Source of the DNA: Blastocatellia bacterium
GTDB taxonomy: Bacteria; Acidobacteriota; Blastocatellia; Pyrinomonadales; Pyrinomonadaceae
Assembly (NCBI GenBank): GCA_013695195.1
Contig: JACDAY010000148.1
Coordinates: forward strand, 1 to 9,784
DNA length: 9,784 bases
Reading direction: 5' to 3'
Part shown: positions 6,004 to 9,784 of the stretch, piece by piece
How positions within the stretch are numbered: the stretch's first letter is position 1
Layout: every line of letters starts with the position of its first letter
Notes under the pieces: model-generated
What the model was told of the DNA's origin: nothing
Database searches by the model: none
The model's input: the letters and a program-made list of their open reading frames with translations, nothing else
Position numbers and translations under genes: made by a program

Positions 6004-6272
6004 AAACCTCGCGTTCGTACCAAGTCTGTAAACTGGTGAATTTTTGGCAAAAATCTGCAGATTATTTCTATATTTCTTATCCCTTTTTTCATTCTGTGTT
6101 CTTTTTCAATCTTGTTCTCTTATTCTGTGGTTTATCTTTATTTCTTCTGGAAAGTCCTGATAGTAAAAGAAAGAAATGACCACGGAATAAGACGAACGAG
6201 AACAAGAGAACAAAAGGAAAAAAGACGGGCGGCATTTAAATAATCTAACGAAAACTGGTATTTTTAGACTAT
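6004..6272. other. Intergenic region between glycosylase and aminotransferase genes
   Basis: The gap of 269 bases contains no plausible ORF. Its central part is the imperfect inverted repeat listed separately; the rest (6004-6080 and 6230-6272) shows no motif I can name. The aminotransferase promoter should lie in the right part, but no convincing -35/-10 pair or Shine-Dalgarno sequence is visible before ATG 6273. Confidence 0.6.
6081..6229. repeat. 149-base imperfect inverted repeat with strong purine/pyrimidine asymmetry
   Basis: Left and right arms pair as follows. CCC...TTTTTTC at 6081-6090 matches the reverse complement of 6217-6229, with a 3-base insertion in the right arm. CTTGTTCT at 6111-6118 pairs exactly with AGAACAAG at 6199-6206. 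CTTATTCTGTGGT at 6119-6131 pairs with ACCACGGAATAAG at 6179-6191 (13 pairs, one of them T-G). The central 47 bases contain further weak pairing. The left half of the plus strand is mostly C/T, the right half mostly A/G. ATTCTGTG also repeats directly at 6091 and 6122. There is no ORF, so it could be a small non-autonomous (MITE-like) element, a REP-like repeat or an RNA hairpin acting as terminator for the glycosylase gene; the sequence alone does not decide. Confidence 0.6.
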
Positions 6273-7433
6273 ATGATGGAAGTAAAGGTTAAGAGAATAA
6301 AGCCAGATATTCGTGCAATCACCCGCCTCGTACCGCCGAGCGGCAATCTCGTTCAAGGCCAGTCGGAGCTGCCGATCGACCCGAGACTTGCGGCGGAAGC
6401 GGCAAGAATAATAGCTGCCAGCAGGAATCATTACGGCGCCAGCGAAGGCGACACGGATTTGCGAAAAGCGGTCGCGGATAAGATCCGAAAATACAACAAT
6501 ATTGAGATTGATATCAATGCATCGCCGCTTGAGTTAATGATAACGAATGGCGGAACCGGAGCTTTGATCGGTATTGCTCAAAGCTATCTACGCGGAAAAT
6601 CCGCTCTTGTCTTTGAGCCGTATTATCCGTATCACCGACGGATTTTAGAAGAATTCGGCGGCGAAACCGAAACGTTCGAATTGGATAAGAACTTGACCTT
6701 CGAAAAGGATGCTTTACTTGCCCGATGCAGAGAACTGAAAAGCCGGAGCGATTTTCCGCTCAAGGCGATAATCGTCTGCTCGCCGGCCAATCCCAGCGGC
6801 AAGGTAATGACGCAAACAGAACTTGAACACATTGCCGACGTAGCGAAGGAATTCGATCTTCTCGTTATTTCGGACGAGGTTTATGAACACTATGTTACGG
6901 GTGAGAATCCGCATACGCCGATCGCGTCTTTGCCGGATATGTGGGAGCGGACAATTACCGTTAACTCCTTCTCGAAATCCTGGAATATCTCGGGCTGGCG
7001 GCTTGGATATGCCTACGGAAAAGGTGAATTGATCGCGCCGATAAATACCGCCGCTAACGTAATCTATGTTTGCCCTGCAACGCCATTGCAGGCGGCATTG
7101 GCGAAAGTTCTGATGGCGGACAGCGATTATTACACAAAGCTTCGCGATACATTCGATGCAAAACGACGCGTTTTTTCCGAAGCGATATCCGATCTGGGCT
7201 TTGACATTTACAATTCGGGCTCCGCGTTTTATCTGTGGGCGCGAATTCCCGAACATTTCGAGGATGCTTTGAAATTCAACGAAATGTTGATGGAGAAAGC
7301 CGGGGTTGGAGCAGTTCCGGGAAGCGCGTTTGCGGACAGCGACCGTTGGGATAAATATATGCGCATCTGCATCGCACGCGAAGATTCGATACTCGAAGGA
7401 GCGTTAGAAAAGCTGCAAACAGTTTTGAGATAA
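6273..7433 (+). CDS. Pyridoxal-phosphate aminotransferase, class I/II (aspartate aminotransferase-like)
   Basis: The 386-residue protein is a fold-type I PLP transaminase of normal length. Cofactor and substrate residues are all visible: TNGGTGAL (91-98) for the phosphate loop, aromatic FEPYYPY (114-120), Asn173 in SPANPSGKV, Asp201 in ISDEVYEHY (pairs with the pyridine nitrogen), Lys235 in SFSKSWNISGWRLGY (Schiff base), Arg243, and Arg364 in MRICIA (binds the substrate carboxylate). It transfers amino groups between an amino acid and a 2-oxo acid in the cytoplasm. Overall it resembles the AspC/AAT-I subgroup, but the side-chain specificity (aspartate, alanine, aromatic) cannot be read from the motifs. 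Two consecutive ATGs (6273, 6276) could both serve; no good Shine-Dalgarno sequence is visible. The next gene begins 7 bases after its stop and is likely co-transcribed. Confidence 0.9.
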   Translation: MMEVKVKRIKPDIRAITRLVPPSGNLVQGQSELPIDPRLAAEAARIIAASRNHYGASEGDTDLRKAVADKIRKYNNIEIDINASPLELMITNGGTGALIGIAQSYLRGKSALVFEPYYPYHRRILEEFGGETETFELDKNLTFEKDALLARCRELKSRSDFPLKAIIVCSPANPSGKVMTQTELEHIADVAKEFDLLVISDEVYEHYVTGENPHTPIASLPDMWERTITVNSFSKSWNISGWRLGYAYGKGELIAPINTAANVIYVCPATPLQAALAKVLMADSDYYTKLRDTFDAKRRVFSEAISDLGFDIYNSGSAFYLWARIPEHFEDALKFNEMLMEKAGVGAVPGSAFADSDRWDKYMRICIAREDSILEGALEKLQTVLR

Positions 7434-7440
7434 GCGAGAA

Positions 7441-7833
7441 ATGAATATTTTCGTGTTCATCGCCGGGCTGCTTTCGTTCTTTGCCTTTTTAGCGCATGCT
7501 TTCGTTGGCACGAAGGAAACTCTTTCAACTAAAACAGAATTCGCCGATGGCACGACCGAAAAGAACTGGTATCAGGCTTTTACAGCGTGGCATCTTGTCA
7601 CCGCCGATCTACTGTTAAGCTCAGTTTTGCTGCTCATTATCTCAACCACGGATTTCCTGGATGGAAAACGAACGATAGCCTTGATTTTCGCCTTGCAGTT
7701 TCTTTTTTGGACGGTTTTCGCTTTCGTGACGGTGTTTACGACCAACGGCAGAAAGTATTTCAAGCATCTTTATCATTGGGTTTTCTTTTTGATAGTTGCA
7801 GGATTGCTTCTCTATGGGTTAGATCGCTTTTGA
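7441..7833 (+). CDS. Four-helix integral membrane protein of unknown function
   Basis: I do not recognise a named family. The 130-residue product has four clear hydrophobic helices at about residues 3-21, 45-68, 77-99 and 108-127, with short charged loops; the first loop (22-44, GTKETLSTKTEFADGTTEKN) is the longest polar part. Histidines lie in or at the edge of helices 1 (His19), 2 (His51, in AWHL) and 4 (His109 and His112, in KHLYHW), an arrangement that could hold a cofactor or metal but proves nothing. There is no signal peptide apart from the first helix. The ATG follows the aminotransferase stop by 7 bases with a weak GCGAG before it, so it is probably translated from the same message. 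The ORF has normal codon use and real-looking membrane topology, so it is very likely a gene. Whether it has anything to do with amino acids is unknown. Confidence 0.78.
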   Translation: MNIFVFIAGLLSFFAFLAHAFVGTKETLSTKTEFADGTTEKNWYQAFTAWHLVTADLLLSSVLLLIISTTDFLDGKRTIALIFALQFLFWTVFAFVTVFTTNGRKYFKHLYHWVFFLIVAGLLLYGLDRF

Positions 7834-7920
7834 TTTGATCCTGCTACTATCGCCCCTGCGGTTGATTTCCGTTTAAATATGGCCACCAATTTATTCTAGC
7901 TGCGCCGGCATTTCAAACAT

Positions 7921-7942
7921 CATTCGGTTTTGTCGCCGAATG
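7921..7942. other. Perfect 7-bp hairpin in the leader region of the S46 peptidase gene
   Basis: CATTCGG (7921-7927) and CCGAATG (7936-7942) are exact reverse complements separated by 8 bases. No T-run follows on either strand, so it is a poor intrinsic terminator for the upstream membrane-protein gene. It could be an operator or an RNA structure in the leader of the peptidase message. The rest of the 7834-7988 gap shows no convincing promoter. Confidence 0.4.
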
Positions 7943-7988
7943 TGACTTTAAGAAAATGTCAACAAAACTTAGTGATAATACCAAAACA

Positions 7989-9784
7989 ATGAAAAAAATA
8001 TCAATCCTTTTCGTGATCTTTAGTTTATTTGCCGGCGTTTTGACGATTAGCGCTGACGAGGGAATGTGGACCTACGACAATCCTCCGCTCAAACAATGGA
8101 AGGAGCGGTACGGATTTGAGCCGACAAAGGAATGGATGGAAAGAATACGGCTTGCTTCCGTAAGGTTGAACGACGGCGGATCGGCTGGTTTCGTTTCGCC
8201 GAATGGCTTGATTGTAACGAATCATCACGTCGCAAGCGGCCAGCTTGCTAAACTTTCGACAAAGGAAAAGGACCTGATGAAGACCGGCTTTTACGCCCGC
8301 ACGAACGCTAAAGAGCTAAAGGCTCCGGATCTGGAAGCCAATGTGCTGGTGTCGTTCGAAAATGTAACCGAACGCGTCCAAAGCGCTGTCAAACCCGGCG
8401 CAACCGATAAGCAGGCGGGCGACCAGCGAAAGGCCGTAATGGCTGAGATCGAAAAAGAATCGCTGGCGAAGACAGGGCTAAAAAGTGATGTGATCTCGTT
8501 TTACAGCGGCGGGGAATACTGGCTTTACAGGCACAAAAAATATACTGACATCCGTGTGGTCATGGCTCCCGAGGAACAAATTACGTTCTTTGGCGGCGAT
8601 TATGATAATTTCACATTTCCGCGGCACGATCTCGATTTCACGTTTCTACGTGCATACGAAAACGGACAGCCTGCGAAAACCCCGCATTACTTTAAATGGT
8701 CTGAAACTGGCCCGGTGGACGGCGAATTCGTTATTGCTTCGGGCAGCCCGGGATCGACCGCGCGGCTGTTGACGGTAGCTCAGCTTGCTTATCAGCGGGA
8801 TATTGGCAACCCGCTGACAAAATTGGTCTGGACAACCCGGCTAAACGCTCTTGAGTCATTTGCGAAACAAGGAGCCGAGCAAAGGCGGCAGGCAACGGGT
8901 GGTATCCGGTCAATGAACAATTCGCTCAAGCGTCTGACTGGCCAACAGGACGGCCTTAACAATCCGCGAATGTTCGCGAAAAAGGAAACTGAGGAAAAGG
9001 ACCTCAAGGACGAACTGGCGAAAAAGCAGGTTCTGCAAAAACTCTATGCTCCGGCGTGGGAGCAGATTTCGGCGGGATATTCCAAACTGCGACCGCAGGC
9101 GAACAGGCTCGCCATATCCACTATCTCGCAATCGCGTCTCGGCTCGATTGCATCGCAGCTCGTGCGATACAGCGAAGAGATCAAAAAGCCGAACGATCAG
9201 CGTTATGAGGAATATCGCGATTCGCGGCTCGAGTCGTTCACACGAGCGCTCCTTTCTCCCGCGCCGATCTATCCGGAAATGGAAGAAGCCTTGTTGACGG
9301 CATGGCTGCAGCAGGGGTTGAAAACTCTCGGGCCGAACGATCCGTTCATCAAAGCGGCGATCGGCGATGCCGATCCTTCGGAAGTGGCGTCGCGGGCTGT
9401 ACGGGAAACGAAATTGGGCGATGTCGCGTTCAGGAAAGTCCTGCTGGATGGCGGCGCGGACGCTATCGCCAAATCGACCGATCCAATGGTTACACTAGCG
9501 CGCCGCGTCGAGCCGGTCATTCGCGAGCTTCGGGCATGGAACGAGGAAAATATTCTAAATGTCGAAGCTAGTGCCGGCGAAAAAATCGCGAAGGCGCGTT
9601 TCGCGGTTTACGGCAAGAGCATGCCGCCGGATGCGAATTTCAATATGCGAATAAGCTACGGCACAGTAAAAGGCTATGAAGAAGACACGACGCTCGTGCC
9701 GTTTAAAACGACATTTTACGGCCTTTATGACCGTGCCGAAAGCTTCGGCGAAAAACCGCCGTATGATTTGCCGCAGAGCTATAA
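7989..9784 (+). CDS. S46 family dipeptidyl-peptidase (DPP7/DPP11 type), 5' part
   Basis: The frame is open for 598 codons to the window edge, so the C-terminus is missing. The product has a signal peptide (MKKISILFVIFSLFAGVLTISA) followed by DEGMWTYDNPP, the typical mature start of S46 peptidases. These are chymotrypsin-fold exopeptidases with a helical domain that remove dipeptides from peptide N-termini in the periplasm. The catalytic histidine is in GLIVTNHHV (His80), and the aspartate is in FGGDYDNFTFPRHDLDF (probably Asp206). The catalytic serine motif should lie shortly beyond the end, given a usual length near 700 residues. The helical insert (about 280-500) and PDANFNMRISYGTVKGYE near 560 also fit. 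The common TNHHC is TNHHV here. The start is ATG 7989; an in-frame ATG at 7956 would add 11 polar residues before the signal peptide. Neither has a good Shine-Dalgarno sequence. Confidence 0.9.
   Translation, partial: MKKISILFVIFSLFAGVLTISADEGMWTYDNPPLKQWKERYGFEPTKEWMERIRLASVRLNDGGSAGFVSPNGLIVTNHHVASGQLAKLSTKEKDLMKTGFYARTNAKELKAPDLEANVLVSFENVTERVQSAVKPGATDKQAGDQRKAVMAEIEKESLAKTGLKSDVISFYSGGEYWLYRHKKYTDIRVVMAPEEQITFFGGDYDNFTFPRHDLDFTFLRAYENGQPAKTPHYFKWSETGPVDGEFVIASGSPGSTARLLTVAQLAYQRDIGNPLTKLVWTTRLNALESFAKQGAEQRRQATGGIRSMNNSLKRLTGQQDGLNNPRMFAKKETEEKDLKDELAKKQVLQKLYAPAWEQISAGYSKLRPQANRLAISTISQSRLGSIASQLVRYSEEIKKPNDQRYEEYRDSRLESFTRALLSPAPIYPEMEEALLTAWLQQGLKTLGPNDPFIKAAIGDADPSEVASRAVRETKLGDVAFRKVLLDGGADAIAKSTDPMVTLARRVEPVIRELRAWNEENILNVEASAGEKIAKARFAVYGKSMPPDANFNMRISYGTVKGYEEDTTLVPFKTTFYGLYDRAESFGEKPPYDLPQSY

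Noticed and set aside
6714..7256. Minus-strand open frame of 180 codons inside the aminotransferase gene
   Set aside because: The plus-strand aminotransferase has every catalytic motif; the antisense product has no recognisable features.
1..9784. CRISPR array, tRNA, rRNA, transposase, phage, toxin-antitoxin or defence genes
   Set aside because: No regularly spaced repeats, cloverleaf, transposase or known defence motifs were seen on either strand.

Overview
The window looks like chromosomal DNA from an acidobacterium, most likely class Blastocatellia (Pyrinomonadaceae-like). This rests on recognising protein styles: the N-terminus of the TonB-like protein, the cysteine-rich CBS proteins, the S46 peptidase and the secreted glutamine cyclotransferase. 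It also rests on an ECF-type promoter of GGGAAC / GTCTAAC form. No database search was possible, so the assignment is an inference. I see no rRNA, tRNA, CRISPR array, transposase or phage gene.

Left part (1-3827), all on the minus strand. A four-gene cluster reads from right to left: a secreted DsbA-like thioredoxin-fold protein with two SurA-like N-terminal segments (3827-2502), a glutaminyl-peptide cyclotransferase that is probably a lipoprotein (2453-1599), a guanine deaminase overlapping it by 4 bases (1602-1123), and a small YdcZ/DUF606-type membrane transporter starting 1 base after the deaminase stop (1121-672). The first two act on exported proteins (disulfides, N-terminal pyroglutamate). 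The last two suggest purine salvage or catabolism coupled to transport. Downstream, with its own ECF-like promoter, is the start of a TonB-like energy transducer (541 to beyond base 1).

Middle (3828-6003). A VOC/glyoxalase-fold protein (+, 3950-4309) is divergent from the DsbA-like gene and converges on a two-gene minus-strand operon of cysteine-rich tandem-CBS proteins (5220-4771 and 4748-4323, stop codons included in the listed spans). A 189-base AT-rich gap separates that operon from a divergent AAG-type 3-methyladenine DNA glycosylase (+, 5410-6003).

Right part (6004-9784), all on the plus strand. The gap 6004-6272 holds a 149-base imperfect inverted repeat with a pyrimidine-rich left half and a purine-rich right half. 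Then come a class I/II PLP aminotransferase (6273-7433), a closely spaced four-helix membrane protein of unknown function (7441-7833), a gap with a perfect 7-bp hairpin, and the first 598 codons of an exported S46 family dipeptidyl-peptidase that runs off the window before its catalytic serine.

Most of the window is ordinary housekeeping and accessory metabolism. The points most worth a second look are the chaperone-like/DsbA fusion, the paired Cys-rich CBS proteins, the inverted-repeat element and the ECF promoter. I did not find a convincing new multi-gene system.
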